Positions 7,039-16,152 of a DNA stretch of 35,362 bases are shown piece after piece. Made by a program: the position numbers and the translations under genes. The DNA is from a virus, in the IMG/VR virus record IMGVR_UViG_3300021197_000822, positions 1 to 35,362 of that record. One strand, given 5' to 3'. The notes beneath the pieces were generated by a model that worked only from the letters and a program-made list of their open reading frames with translations, was not told the DNA's origin and made no database searches. The first letter of the stretch is position 1. The number at the start of each line of letters is the position of its first letter.

Positions 7039-10000
7039 ATGGAAGAAGATGCGATACAAGTTTACATCAGACACCGTACTGAATTGCTAAAAGCAATTTA
7101 CGATAATACTCCACCGGAACAAGAGGTCGGAGATTATCTAATTTCTAAGATGAACTTAGAGAATCATAACATCACATATGAGAAAATAGATGTTGACGTT
7201 GTGTGCGATTCTTTTAGTGAATATATTTTATCTAAGGCTAAAGAGAAAAAAACAGAGTTTGGCACAATGCACAACTTTAGACCAGCGATGGCTAAATCAT
7301 ATGGTACAGACCATAATTACCGTGATAGAGTAAAACGGGCTTTTAACGAAAATGATAATAAAAAGTATAATTATCCGCTACATAGTCCACAAAAAGATGG
7401 TGAGAAATATGGTCCATATCGTGCAAGAAATATGATTCCACACACAATGAAACATTCTATGTGGCCCGAAATTAATCCTTTTAGAATTGCCTTCGATGGT
7501 GGCAAAGAAGGGCGGGATAATTTACGTAGTAATATACCAGCATCTATTGAACCTGTAATATTCCCAGCATCACACTACTTAGATGCTAACCCGTTTGATG
7601 AGAAACACCATCCAGTTCGTAAAAGAAGAGTCGATACAGGAATGCCTGAGTGGGAAAATATGTTGAGAGAATACTATCTTTCGGATAATAAGTGGGCTGA
7701 AAAGGGTATGGAGATAGAAAACGCCCACAAGTTAGACTACAATGAAAGAGATAGAGATAAAGACCACGGTGTTTATCATGGTGTAAACAAAAACAGAAAA
7801 TCAAGACAACTATCTTTCTTAGGTGGTAATGATGGGCATGAAAGTGATACTAAACACCAGCATACTCTAAGGTTAAGAGACTTCAAAAAATGGCAAAAAG
7901 AAAATCCTAAACTTGTAAAAGAGTTAGAAAGTCAAGATATGGATTTAGAAGAAGCCCATTTTAACGATAGAATGAAAAAATTAGATAGTAATGATATTTT
8001 TACAGAAACAATAGAGCCGAAAATTAGTGATAATCCTTATGATGATTTAGATGCAAGGGGTAGGTCTACTTTAGCCGATGCAGAAAAAATACCTCATGGT
8101 CATGGTATGGGTTGGGATACATGGAATAAAGGATTAGAGTTTTTATCTCCAAAAGAAAGAAGTTTAGTTATAGAACATGTAGATAAATACGGTACAGACA
8201 ACCCAGCGCATCAGTCTGTTACTTTACCCGATGGTCAAAGAATACACATGCATAGAATAAAAGCCAATATGCAAATGAGAAATAATGCAGAGGTAGACCA
8301 TTGGACTAGAAGTCAAAAGCATCCGGGCGCTAATAAGGCTAAACATATAGAAGCAGATACTGATAATACTAGACTCGGAACAGAAGGAATGGTAGCCAAA
8401 GCGCTGCAAGGAGTTTATCTAAAAGATGGTTTTGTACACGAAGGTGAGCCTTATTCGTATGTAAAAGACAAAAAAGGTAAAGAAAAAAGAATAAAAAATT
8501 ATGACGAAACTGCTTACCAACATCTTATGAATAAAATAGAAGACCACTATGAAGGTGATAAATTATTAGAACATCTTGAAGCGGGTGAACATGGACCAGC
8601 GCAAAGAAACTTACCACCTTTTAGCCCAAGTGATATTAAAGAGTATGAAAAAGTTTTGAAAGAAGGCGGTACTCTAAAAGAGGCTTTTGCTAAAAAATTA
8701 TCAGATGGAAGTCATATTCTCTTGAGTCCCGACGGCTTACACAAACTTGTGGGTTATAATGAAGGGGATTTATCACCATCTATGCATCCTATGTTTAAGG
8801 GGCAAAAAGAACCTTTTTTATCGAAAGACGTGATGAAAAGGGTGAAAGAAGAATTACAAGCACACATGGGTATTGCTGAAATGTCTAAACCTATAAGAAA
8901 CGCATTAACTACGTTTAGAACTCCGCATGGTCCACGAAAAGATAATCCTTTATTGAAAGAAGGTGACGAAAAACATTTTTATGACCATGACGGAAAGTAT
9001 AGAACCTTAGCGTATCCTTTCTCACACGCTTTTGCAAACGTTGGGGGTCACGGTAGACCTATCACTACACTAGCAGAAATCTTACATGATTTCAAAGCGC
9101 ACGATTTTGAAGGAAATATATCTGCTTTAGGAGAAAAAGCAGAAGGTGGAAGGTTAGAAGCCAATCCTAAAACAGTGGGCGCATACGGGCATTTACATTC
9201 TCATTACTTAGAAAATGGAGTAAGTAATCACACAAGTGCTCTAGGTATATTATCAAAAACAGATGCTACTGTACATTCTCAAAATAAAACTGGTAGTAAA
9301 GTCGGTAAAGGTAGAAACAACAAAACTAACAGTTCTGACCACGACCATACCCGTTCACCGGGTTTAGCGCCAATATTAGAATACGGGGATGAAGAAGAAG
9401 AAGGTTGGACTGGTATTGAAGGAAAGAGTCGCACTAACAAAGAGTTAGATAAGAAAAATATTTTTTCATATAATCCGTATACAGCGACTAGCAGTGTGGG
9501 TAAAGAGGAAACTTCAATCAATATGTTAGCGGGCCATTCGCATTTACTTTCTACTATAAATCGTAGAGCCTCAGCACCTAATTCACCTGCTAATAATTTT
9601 CTTAGATATGCAGATATAGAAAACAACCCTAGTTTTCTTTCTACCGCAGATGAATTAAATAAAGTAATGACTAATCTCCCTACTGCGCCTAAAAAGAATG
9701 TAGCGGATGTAGTGAGCGGAAAAGACATAGAAGATTTAGAGATGTTGCAAAACGAATTAGACATAGAAGAAGATGGGGCGGGAGATTCTGAAATCATAAC
9801 TTCTTTGCGAGACAAAATAAATGAAATTAAATCTAACATAGAGATGAAAGAAAAAAGAGCAAGAGAGTATGGTAAACAAGCCAAAAAACTTGGTGACTTT
9901 GGTGGTGTGAGAAATATGATGGAACAGGCTCATACCGATGATAGACAAGCAGTTGCTGAATATTTTAGAACAAAAATAAAACCCGCGATTGAAAAAGAAC

Positions 10001-12345
10001 ATGCTAATGCATTTCACCCTGATAATCCAAAAGCGTTACTCAATACGTTAAGGGGAGTAAAAGATGCACAGCGAGGTCTTTACATGGATGGAGACCATGG
10101 TATATCTATTCGCGCTCATCATTATTCTAAGAAAGAAGAAGATATGTCGTCCGACACTCATTACAATTTAGCAAATCAAATGAAAACTTTAGGTCCATTA
10201 ACAAATAACGTAATTGACCCAAGTAAACATGGGGTGCAAGATATATTAGAAATGTTAGATTTACCTAACGACGATGCTCATAAAGAACATGTTCAAAAAT
10301 ATTTACAAACTTTATCCGGTCCAGTACACGCTTACAGCATAGGTCAACTTGCCACAATGAGCGGCCTTGATGGTAACCCGATGCAATGGAATCCGAAAGA
10401 TAAAGAAATGTTTGAAGGAAAAGGACACGGTGATGTTCACACTCACTTAGATAATGTATTGAGAGAAGGACAGGCTAGTTTTCCACCTTCAAGGCCAGCA
10501 GGTCCACACAAAAGAGCAATGGTAGATTTCAAAAGAAATCCTATATACAATGCTTTAGGGTTTTTACATCAAAATGCAAGAAATGAAATGAAGTTAGGAG
10601 GATATGGTTTACAATACCATCAAGCGCCAACACCATTGACTAAACTTAGCAAAGTTCCTAACGCTCATAATAGAAGCAATGAAGGAACGCTATTACATCA
10701 AAGTCAGAGAGGACACTCATCATTAGAATACCATCACGCAAGAAGAAAAGATATTGCAAGTAATATTCTTTCTTTTGATACTAGCCCCGATATCGATTTG
10801 AAACCAAATGCAGCCGTTGCTACTAAGAAAGAAATAGGTTGGATGACAGCGCCAGTAAAACCTCTTAGAAGTTTAGAAGGGGCTGTACCGCAAGACCACT
10901 TTACTAGCGGTTTGATGGATTGGGGATGGAGCGGCCAAGCAGAAATAGGTGCAGAACATGATTACAATGGAAATATTAGTGTTGGTACAAATACCTCAGA
11001 AGAAAAGTTTCATTCTCTACCGTTAACATATTTACAATCTTTACACAAAGATACGCATTCACCTCAACACGTTGAATCTATGTTAACAAACGCAGAGCCA
11101 TTTCAACAAAATCCTACCCAGTTAACTCAAGACCCTACTGGTCAAATGCCTAGCGATGATATGATGAATGTTTCAAAAGCAGATTTACCAAAGGAAATAC
11201 CTTTGATAGAACCTTTACATAGAATATTTGATATTAAAGATATGTCCGAATTAAGAGGCTTTACAGGAGAATGGGTAGTTTCTATACAGAAAGACGGAAA
11301 GAGATGTAAGGTTAGTAAAAAGAATGGGCGTGTTGAATTAGAAGATGAAAATGGCGTAAAGCAATCTTGTGAAGATGAAATGAGAGCATCGTTTAGAGCA
11401 GCCTGTAAGAAAAACTTTGTTATTGATGGGATATTAAATGATGGTGAGTTTTACATTAATGATATTCTGCTATACGACACGGATGATGTAACCGAACTAA
11501 CTACACGCGAGAGAATCAAAATCTTAAGAGGACAATTTGAAAGTTATCATCCTGTCTTTGTACCTAGTCCATCCGACATTAGAATCACAGATGAAGTTGG
11601 ATTAGAAGATGCTGTAAAAGAATTAGGCAAAGATTCTGATAAATTATTACTACGTGATGCTAAGTCTACATACATGAAAGGTGAAGAGAAACACCCGAAG
11701 TGGGTTATGCTTGCTAAATCTGATATTACTTACCATGTTCCATTTACTATGGAGATTGATGATAGTCACTTTATTATTAGATTGCCCGAAGATGTCGTGA
11801 AATATGATATTGTAGATAATCAAGCAGTCAACCCTGTTGCTGCGATAGGAGAAATTACTGCCTCAGATTACTCGTTAAAGTTAGCAAAGAGTCTTGAGTC
11901 TTATTGGCAAGAAGGATTAACTGAATTGTTAAAAGAAGAGTTAGAAGTAAAGGGAGACAGCGAGGTTGCTGTTAATCACATTGATTCTGATAAAATAGAA
12001 GAACAAAGCGCTGGCATTCTAAAACCAAAGAAAGATAGCAATTTAATTATGAAGCCTAATGAAATGGCAAAAGCGCTTTTACTTATTGAAAGAGCATTAG
12101 ATAAGATGGAAAAAGGACATAGTAACATGGCCGGACGTGGTTTAGGGATAGATGTTGGTGGGGGCGTAGAAAGCCCACGCGGGCCTACTTCTTTGACAGC
12201 AGAGCAGTCTTTACCCGATTGGGATATGAAGAAACGACCTACTGAGGACTTGGAGAAACCCGAAGATTATCCGGGTAGAAAACAGAAAAAGAAACAAACA
12301 GCCTCGCAGTCTAGCGTTTTTGATGATAAAAACCTTGATGAGTAG
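7039..12345 (+). CDS. Giant His-rich protein with degenerate ligase-like domain
   Basis: 1768 residues from ATG 7039, which lies 11 bases after the preceding TGA and behind a GAGAGGG site. About 1370 N-terminal residues are strikingly rich in His, Asp, Lys and Asn (motifs such as HGHG, HLHSH, DVHTH and HH) and match no family I know; residues about 895-955 look like a coiled coil. Residues about 1385-1570 resemble the adenylation domain of ATP-dependent DNA ligases: IQKDGKR (1416-1422), VIDGILND (1461-1468), INDILLYDTDD followed by RERIKILR, and a final KSTYMKG...WVMLAK (1542-1560). Key residues are altered: the nucleophilic Lys position is Q1417 and DGE is DGI. This suggests a binding or structural domain, not an active ligase. 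The tail is basic and disordered. Its place between portal and protease is where minor head or internal, ejected proteins are encoded. Confidence 0.8.
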   Translation: MEEDAIQVYIRHRTELLKAIYDNTPPEQEVGDYLISKMNLENHNITYEKIDVDVVCDSFSEYILSKAKEKKTEFGTMHNFRPAMAKSYGTDHNYRDRVKRAFNENDNKKYNYPLHSPQKDGEKYGPYRARNMIPHTMKHSMWPEINPFRIAFDGGKEGRDNLRSNIPASIEPVIFPASHYLDANPFDEKHHPVRKRRVDTGMPEWENMLREYYLSDNKWAEKGMEIENAHKLDYNERDRDKDHGVYHGVNKNRKSRQLSFLGGNDGHESDTKHQHTLRLRDFKKWQKENPKLVKELESQDMDLEEAHFNDRMKKLDSNDIFTETIEPKISDNPYDDLDARGRSTLADAEKIPHGHGMGWDTWNKGLEFLSPKERSLVIEHVDKYGTDNPAHQSVTLPDGQRIHMHRIKANMQMRNNAEVDHWTRSQKHPGANKAKHIEADTDNTRLGTEGMVAKALQGVYLKDGFVHEGEPYSYVKDKKGKEKRIKNYDETAYQHLMNKIEDHYEGDKLLEHLEAGEHGPAQRNLPPFSPSDIKEYEKVLKEGGTLKEAFAKKLSDGSHILLSPDGLHKLVGYNEGDLSPSMHPMFKGQKEPFLSKDVMKRVKEELQAHMGIAEMSKPIRNALTTFRTPHGPRKDNPLLKEGDEKHFYDHDGKYRTLAYPFSHAFANVGGHGRPITTLAEILHDFKAHDFEGNISALGEKAEGGRLEANPKTVGAYGHLHSHYLENGVSNHTSALGILSKTDATVHSQNKTGSKVGKGRNNKTNSSDHDHTRSPGLAPILEYGDEEEEGWTGIEGKSRTNKELDKKNIFSYNPYTATSSVGKEETSINMLAGHSHLLSTINRRASAPNSPANNFLRYADIENNPSFLSTADELNKVMTNLPTAPKKNVADVVSGKDIEDLEMLQNELDIEEDGAGDSEIITSLRDKINEIKSNIEMKEKRAREYGKQAKKLGDFGGVRNMMEQAHTDDRQAVAEYFRTKIKPAIEKEHANAFHPDNPKALLNTLRGVKDAQRGLYMDGDHGISIRAHHYSKKEEDMSSDTHYNLANQMKTLGPLTNNVIDPSKHGVQDILEMLDLPNDDAHKEHVQKYLQTLSGPVHAYSIGQLATMSGLDGNPMQWNPKDKEMFEGKGHGDVHTHLDNVLREGQASFPPSRPAGPHKRAMVDFKRNPIYNALGFLHQNARNEMKLGGYGLQYHQAPTPLTKLSKVPNAHNRSNEGTLLHQSQRGHSSLEYHHARRKDIASNILSFDTSPDIDLKPNAAVATKKEIGWMTAPVKPLRSLEGAVPQDHFTSGLMDWGWSGQAEIGAEHDYNGNISVGTNTSEEKFHSLPLTYLQSLHKDTHSPQHVESMLTNAEPFQQNPTQLTQDPTGQMPSDDMMNVSKADLPKEIPLIEPLHRIFDIKDMSELRGFTGEWVVSIQKDGKRCKVSKKNGRVELEDENGVKQSCEDEMRASFRAACKKNFVIDGILNDGEFYINDILLYDTDDVTELTTRERIKILRGQFESYHPVFVPSPSDIRITDEVGLEDAVKELGKDSDKLLLRDAKSTYMKGEEKHPKWVMLAKSDITYHVPFTMEIDDSHFIIRLPEDVVKYDIVDNQAVNPVAAIGEITASDYSLKLAKSLESYWQEGLTELLKEELEVKGDSEVAVNHIDSDKIEEQSAGILKPKKDSNLIMKPNEMAKALLLIERALDKMEKGHSNMAGRGLGIDVGGGVESPRGPTSLTAEQSLPDWDMKKRPTEDLEKPEDYPGRKQKKKQTASQSSVFDDKNLDE

Positions 12346-12353
12346 TCCCGCAG

Positions 12354-12363
12354 CATATATGTA
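12354..12363 (+). promoter_or_regulatory. Possible archaeal TATA box before capsid block
   Basis: The 45-base gap after the giant gene holds catatatgta, an A/T-only-core element about 30 bases before the GTG start of the protease gene. In archaea transcription starts some 25 bases after a TATA box, so it would produce a nearly leaderless message for the capsid genes. The ribosome binding site before this GTG is weak (AAGGG), which fits. A match this short in AT-rich DNA can be chance. Confidence 0.2.
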
Positions 12364-12390
12364 GTAAGGCATTACGTAACAAGGGTTAGT

Positions 12391-13770
12391 GTGCTCGGTA
12401 GTAAACAACTATTCAGAACTGGCGAAGAGACAATTGGTATCCTTAAGGGTGCTAATGACCTCATCGTCGCTGGCTATGCCAGTGTGGAAGTTGTAGACAA
12501 GCAAGGCGACGTAATAACAAAGGAGGCATTGAAACACGCATTTCGGAAGTTCATGGAAAATCCGTCATACAGAAACGTTCAATTGGCTCACAGTAATATA
12601 CAAGTTGGAGATGTAGTACCGAATTATACAGATAACGAAGGGAGGTTGTGGAAAAGCGAAGTCGATGATGTCGGAATGTTTGTGGTAGTAAAACTGCGTG
12701 ACGACATCGAGAAAGCAAAAGAGGTTTCAGCAGAAATCAGAAAAGGCGTTCTCAGAGGATTCAGTATCGGTGGTCAAGCGTTTAAGAGAGTCAGAAAATC
12801 AGACCCAAAACGAGGAGATTACCAAGAAATTAGTAAACTGGAACTACACGAAATAACGATTTGTGAAAAAGGCATCAATCCCGAAGCAACATTTAGCATA
12901 CTCAAAGAAGATAAAAATAACACGGAAGTGAATAAATTGACAGAAACAGAAAACGATAATGAAATGATGAAACAACTTGGTAGCGTACTATCTCGTTTAG
13001 AAGGAAGACTCGACGATATGGAGAAAGGCGAAATGCCACCAGCATTGAAAGAGGCTATCGCTGACAAGAAAGACGGTAAGAAAGAAGATATGAAAGATGA
13101 TAAAAAGAAAGAAGACGCTGATGTAGAAAAGTCAGAATATTCTGATGTTATCACATCTGACTATCTTAACTGGATGGAAGACACTCTAAAGAGTGCTGGA
13201 GTTGACACTGCGGGTGCAAGAACTCACTTTGATGACTTAGAAAAACAAAACATGGGTTCAACACCTGAGGAAATCTCAGCAAATCACAAAGGTCTAACTG
13301 GTCAAGCACCGGGTAGAACACAAGAAGGCGGAAATCCTTCAACTGGGGCTATTGCTGCTACAACAGGTAGCGGTGGAAGTGTTAAGAAATCAGATTTCAT
13401 TGACCCAGCAACACTTTCAGATTCAGACATTGAGTCTGCATATGAAGTATACAAAGCGGCTGCTCTTGAAGAAGAGTTCCGTGGCTCTCTAGAAAGCAAC
13501 TTTGCTAACAGATACGCTTCCGAGCGTTCAGCAGAAATTGCAAAAGCGGAAGCAGCAGCATATGATGCACGTGGTCCTCTAGACGAGATAACAAAAGCAA
13601 TTAGTGCACTTTCAGAGCGCATTGAATCTATCACTACTCCAGCAGAAACAGGAGAAGCAATCACAAAATCGGAGCCTAGTGCACCAGCACTAACAGTTCC
13701 ATCAACGGAGGATTTGGCTAACATGTCATGGGACGAAGTTCACAACTTGGCATCCAAAGCATTCGAGTGA
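12391..13770 (+). CDS. Prohead protease fused to scaffold-like domain
   Basis: 459 residues from a GTG start. Residues 20-170 match the S78/XkdF-type prohead serine protease: GYASVEVVDKQGDVI near the start, catalytic His candidate H67 in QLAHSN, catalytic Ser S125 in LRGFSIGG, and E154 in KLELHEITICE as a possible third residue. This enzyme matures the procapsid and digests the scaffold. Residues 185-459 are acidic, coiled-coil and low complexity (for example MKKDDKK-type stretches and an Ala-rich helix at about 360-400), as expected of a scaffold. The capsid protein itself has no long delta domain, so scaffold function probably lies here. The end MSWDEVHNLASKAFE repeats a motif from the protein at 6145. 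Confidence 0.88.
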   Translation: MLGSKQLFRTGEETIGILKGANDLIVAGYASVEVVDKQGDVITKEALKHAFRKFMENPSYRNVQLAHSNIQVGDVVPNYTDNEGRLWKSEVDDVGMFVVVKLRDDIEKAKEVSAEIRKGVLRGFSIGGQAFKRVRKSDPKRGDYQEISKLELHEITICEKGINPEATFSILKEDKNNTEVNKLTETENDNEMMKQLGSVLSRLEGRLDDMEKGEMPPALKEAIADKKDGKKEDMKDDKKKEDADVEKSEYSDVITSDYLNWMEDTLKSAGVDTAGARTHFDDLEKQNMGSTPEEISANHKGLTGQAPGRTQEGGNPSTGAIAATTGSGGSVKKSDFIDPATLSDSDIESAYEVYKAAALEEEFRGSLESNFANRYASERSAEIAKAEAAAYDARGPLDEITKAISALSERIESITTPAETGEAITKSEPSAPALTVPSTEDLANMSWDEVHNLASKAFE

Positions 13771-13790
13771 GATTAGATATTAAAAAATAA

Positions 13791-13796
13791 AAGGAG
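13791..13796 (+). promoter_or_regulatory. Strong Shine-Dalgarno before capsid gene
   Basis: AAGGAG sits 9 bases before the capsid ATG, in an A-rich leader (ttaaaaaataaaagg) that is unlikely to fold. This is one of the cleanest ribosome binding sites in the window and fits the high translation expected for the major capsid protein. Confidence 0.6.
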
Positions 13797-13805
13797 ATAA
13801 AGAAA

Positions 13806-14975
13806 ATGGCACGAAATTACGTACGAACAATAACAGACATGGAAAGATACTACTATGGAGCAGGTAACGCAATGGGTTACTCATACTCCGGTAGTGAATT
13901 ACTCAAGGCCGACAGCCCTATGCTGTCAACAACAGGTGGAACATACCAAGCAATCTATGGTCGCAAAGTATGGTCACAATTGAACCAAGAGTTCAATGCA
14001 TTCTCTATACTACCAAAGAAACCGTGGGATAGAAGCGGATGGCGCGTTATCACTGGCAGACCAAATGCTGGTGCAATTACTGGAAGCGGAGTTGCAGAGA
14101 ACGCAACACTACCTGAAACAATCAAACCTACATTCCAACATGTAGCAGCAAAACCAAAGACTATCGCACACACATTCGATATGTCTGAAACTGCAATCTT
14201 CCTTGCTGACAAGGATGACGGAATGGGAGACATACGCTCTGTAATGAAAGAGGAAATGGGTAAACATCACGCTGAGGTAATCAACAAAATGATGTGTACT
14301 GACGTAGATACAGTCGCAGGTAACAACTTCGAGTCTCTTGACCGAGTTACTTCCGGTTTCCAAAACAGTGCAAACGCAACAACAGGAGTTAGCGCTGCAT
14401 CAGGGCACGTAAGTGCAGACGGAGATATGGATATGTACAGTATTGACAGGAGTGCAAACTCATGGTCAAACGCAGAAATGAGTGTTAACGCTTCTAGCGG
14501 TACACCTACTGACAGAACACTATCTCTAGACTTACTAGACGAGATGTTCCAAAAGATGTGGATTCGTGGTGGAAACCCGAAAGTTATGCTAACTGGATAC
14601 GATACTCTAATGAGAATCCAACAACTTCTACAATCACAACAGAGGTTCATGGAAGAGAAGAGAGTTACCCCTACCTACAACGGTGTAAAGGGTGTACCCG
14701 GAATCGAGGCTGGTTTCATCGTAGCAACATACAACGGTGTACCAATCATCCCAACAAAGAACATGGCAGCAGATACACTATCAAGAATCTACTACCTAGA
14801 CACAGACTACTTGCACTTTAGTACAGCAATTCCAACACAATACTTTGAGAGTGGTATCGAAACTGGTGACCCATTCGCAATTAACAGACTAGGCCAAGAA
14901 GGACTATACCGTACCATGGGAGAACTATGGACCACTTTCTTCGGAGCACAAGGGAGCGTAAGAGACCTTAAGTGA
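13806..14975 (+). CDS. Major capsid protein (HK97 fold)
   Basis: 389 residues, directly after the protease-scaffold gene as usual for HK97-type viruses. The protein forms the icosahedral shell. Supporting features are the N-terminal arm, the segment GNPKVMLTGYDTLMRIQQLL (typical of the long spine helix region and P domain), and VATYNGVPIIPTKNM near the C-terminus, a hallmark pattern of this fold, followed by the conserved closing strand region. The gene uses more C-ending codons (AAC, ATC, TAC) than its neighbours, as expected for a highly expressed gene. It starts at ATG with a strong AAGGAG site. No delta-type scaffold extension is present. Confidence 0.92.
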   Translation: MARNYVRTITDMERYYYGAGNAMGYSYSGSELLKADSPMLSTTGGTYQAIYGRKVWSQLNQEFNAFSILPKKPWDRSGWRVITGRPNAGAITGSGVAENATLPETIKPTFQHVAAKPKTIAHTFDMSETAIFLADKDDGMGDIRSVMKEEMGKHHAEVINKMMCTDVDTVAGNNFESLDRVTSGFQNSANATTGVSAASGHVSADGDMDMYSIDRSANSWSNAEMSVNASSGTPTDRTLSLDLLDEMFQKMWIRGGNPKVMLTGYDTLMRIQQLLQSQQRFMEEKRVTPTYNGVKGVPGIEAGFIVATYNGVPIIPTKNMAADTLSRIYYLDTDYLHFSTAIPTQYFESGIETGDPFAINRLGQEGLYRTMGELWTTFFGAQGSVRDLK

Positions 14976-15012
14976 GGTTGTCTTGGAGATAATATAAACG
15001 GAGGAAAAAAAT

Positions 15013-15411
15013 ATGGCAGATACATTGACAGTAACAGGAAGCAGTACAACAGCAACATTAGTCGGTGCATGGGAACTCAGAGCGGGTTCACACAGCACTA
15101 CTGAGTGGTTAGACGGAGCAGCAGACACATCATATCCGGGCGGTGGTCCGGGTACATTCAGCGCAGTAAACAGCGATGGAGCAAACGGATACGACCCAGC
15201 ACCTAAGATGGCACTGATTACATTAGGTTCAACAACTAACGGAGCAACCGTCACATTGAGCGGTGGTGCAAGTGCAATTCTCACAGCAATAGCAACTGGC
15301 GGTACAAGCGCAAACGCACAAACGCTCGGCGCAACCATAAGCGGTTTGGTAGTCACATTACCTACAACCGGAACTGTAACTAGCGGACAACTTGTAGTAT
15401 TCTACAACTGA
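15013..15411 (+). CDS. Small beta-rich protein, decoration candidate
   Basis: 132 residues rich in Thr, Ser, Gly and Ala with alternating hydrophobic residues (ALITLGSTTNGATVTLSGG; ISGLVVTLPTTGTVTSG), predicting beta strands. It follows the capsid gene with a perfect GGAGGA site and uses the same C-ending codon style, both signs of high expression. Capsid decoration or cement proteins are commonly encoded here, so that is the best guess. There is no diagnostic motif. Confidence 0.7.
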   Translation: MADTLTVTGSSTTATLVGAWELRAGSHSTTEWLDGAADTSYPGGGPGTFSAVNSDGANGYDPAPKMALITLGSTTNGATVTLSGGASAILTAIATGGTSANAQTLGATISGLVVTLPTTGTVTSGQLVVFYN

Positions 15412-15412
15412 G

Positions 15413-15853
15413 GTGGTTTTACTGCCAACAGTTACATACATTGGTAATCTCTACATGAGACCTAATGCAGACACTTCTATGGGTGACTGGATTAGGGGTC
15501 GAGTAGTAGAGGTTACACAAGATTGGTTAGATGCTAATAAAAGGCAACTAAAACCATCATTGTTTGTAATAGAAGGTGCGGCATACGATTTACTAAACGA
15601 CGGAATACCTGATAGTGGCTGGGTAAAAGCAGACATTACTACATGGTTAAGAGATAAGGGCGTACAAGTATCTAATGGATACAAAACAAAGTCCTCATTG
15701 CTTGCAATGGTGGAAGATGTCTTAAGTCCAGCCCCTGTCGAAGAAGTCATAGTCGAAGCCGCTCCTGAAATTGTAGAAGAAATTGTAGTCGAAGAGACTC
15801 CAGTAGAAGAAGCAATTGAAGAAGCAGTAGAAACAGAAATAACGGAGGAATAA
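15413..15853 (+). CDS. HeH/SAP-like domain protein with acidic tail
   Basis: Up to 146 residues. The nominal GTG at 15413 overlaps the only ribosome binding site (GAGGTGG, 15410-15416), so translation may really begin at the CTG at 15422, giving PTVTYIGNLYMRP after the initiator. Residues about 5-60 form a beta-rich domain. Residues about 70-105 (DITTWLRDKGVQVSNGYK, then KSSLLAMVEDVL) resemble the helix-extended-loop-helix SAP/LEM-like fold. The last 40 residues are an acidic Glu/Val/Ile repeat. The same plan (SAP-like domain plus Glu/Val-rich segment) recurs in the protein at 21129. Probably a virion protein; role unknown. Confidence 0.7.
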   Translation: MVLLPTVTYIGNLYMRPNADTSMGDWIRGRVVEVTQDWLDANKRQLKPSLFVIEGAAYDLLNDGIPDSGWVKADITTWLRDKGVQVSNGYKTKSSLLAMVEDVLSPAPVEEVIVEAAPEIVEEIVVEETPVEEAIEEAVETEITEE

Positions 15854-15857
15854 GAAA

Positions 15858-16136
15858 ATGGCATTTAGCAGTACAACAGATAACAGAACGCACGTATTAG
15901 GTGACTTAATGATGGTTACCGGAGACTGGAACGCAGCAAGCGTTGCGACAGGAACAATAGTAACTGGATTAACAGAAATACTCGCTTGCGGTGTAATGGG
16001 CGACACATTCGGAGATATTACCGGAGGCGGTGTAGACGGCGCATTCGCAATCGTTACAGACGCAGCACCCGGCTCTCTCACAATAGATTGTAAGACCAGT
16101 AATACTGGTTCTTGGTGGGCACTAGGAAAGCGTTGA
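15858..16136 (+). CDS. Small beta-rich virion protein candidate
   Basis: 92 residues starting at an ATG with a GGAGGA site that overlaps the end of the preceding gene. The sequence (VLGDLMMVTGDWNAASVATG, then TGLTEILACGV) has the look of small compact beta proteins encoded near capsid genes of marine tailed viruses. Two Cys are present. C-ending codons suggest high expression. Structural role is inferred from position; a decoration or connector-associated protein is possible. Confidence 0.65.
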   Translation: MAFSSTTDNRTHVLGDLMMVTGDWNAASVATGTIVTGLTEILACGVMGDTFGDITGGGVDGAFAIVTDAAPGSLTIDCKTSNTGSWWALGKR

Positions 16137-16152
16137 TTAGGCGGTGACCTAG

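Noticed and set aside
9279-9884. 201-codon ORF on the minus strand
   Set aside because: It lies wholly inside the giant gene and reads as Ser/Leu-rich antisense of acidic coding sequence.
11191-11748. Active ATP-dependent DNA ligase
   Set aside because: The motif I Lys position aligns to Gln and several other catalytic positions are changed; calling it an active ligase would overstate the evidence. A shifted Lys (K1418) as nucleophile remains possible but breaks the KxDG spacing.
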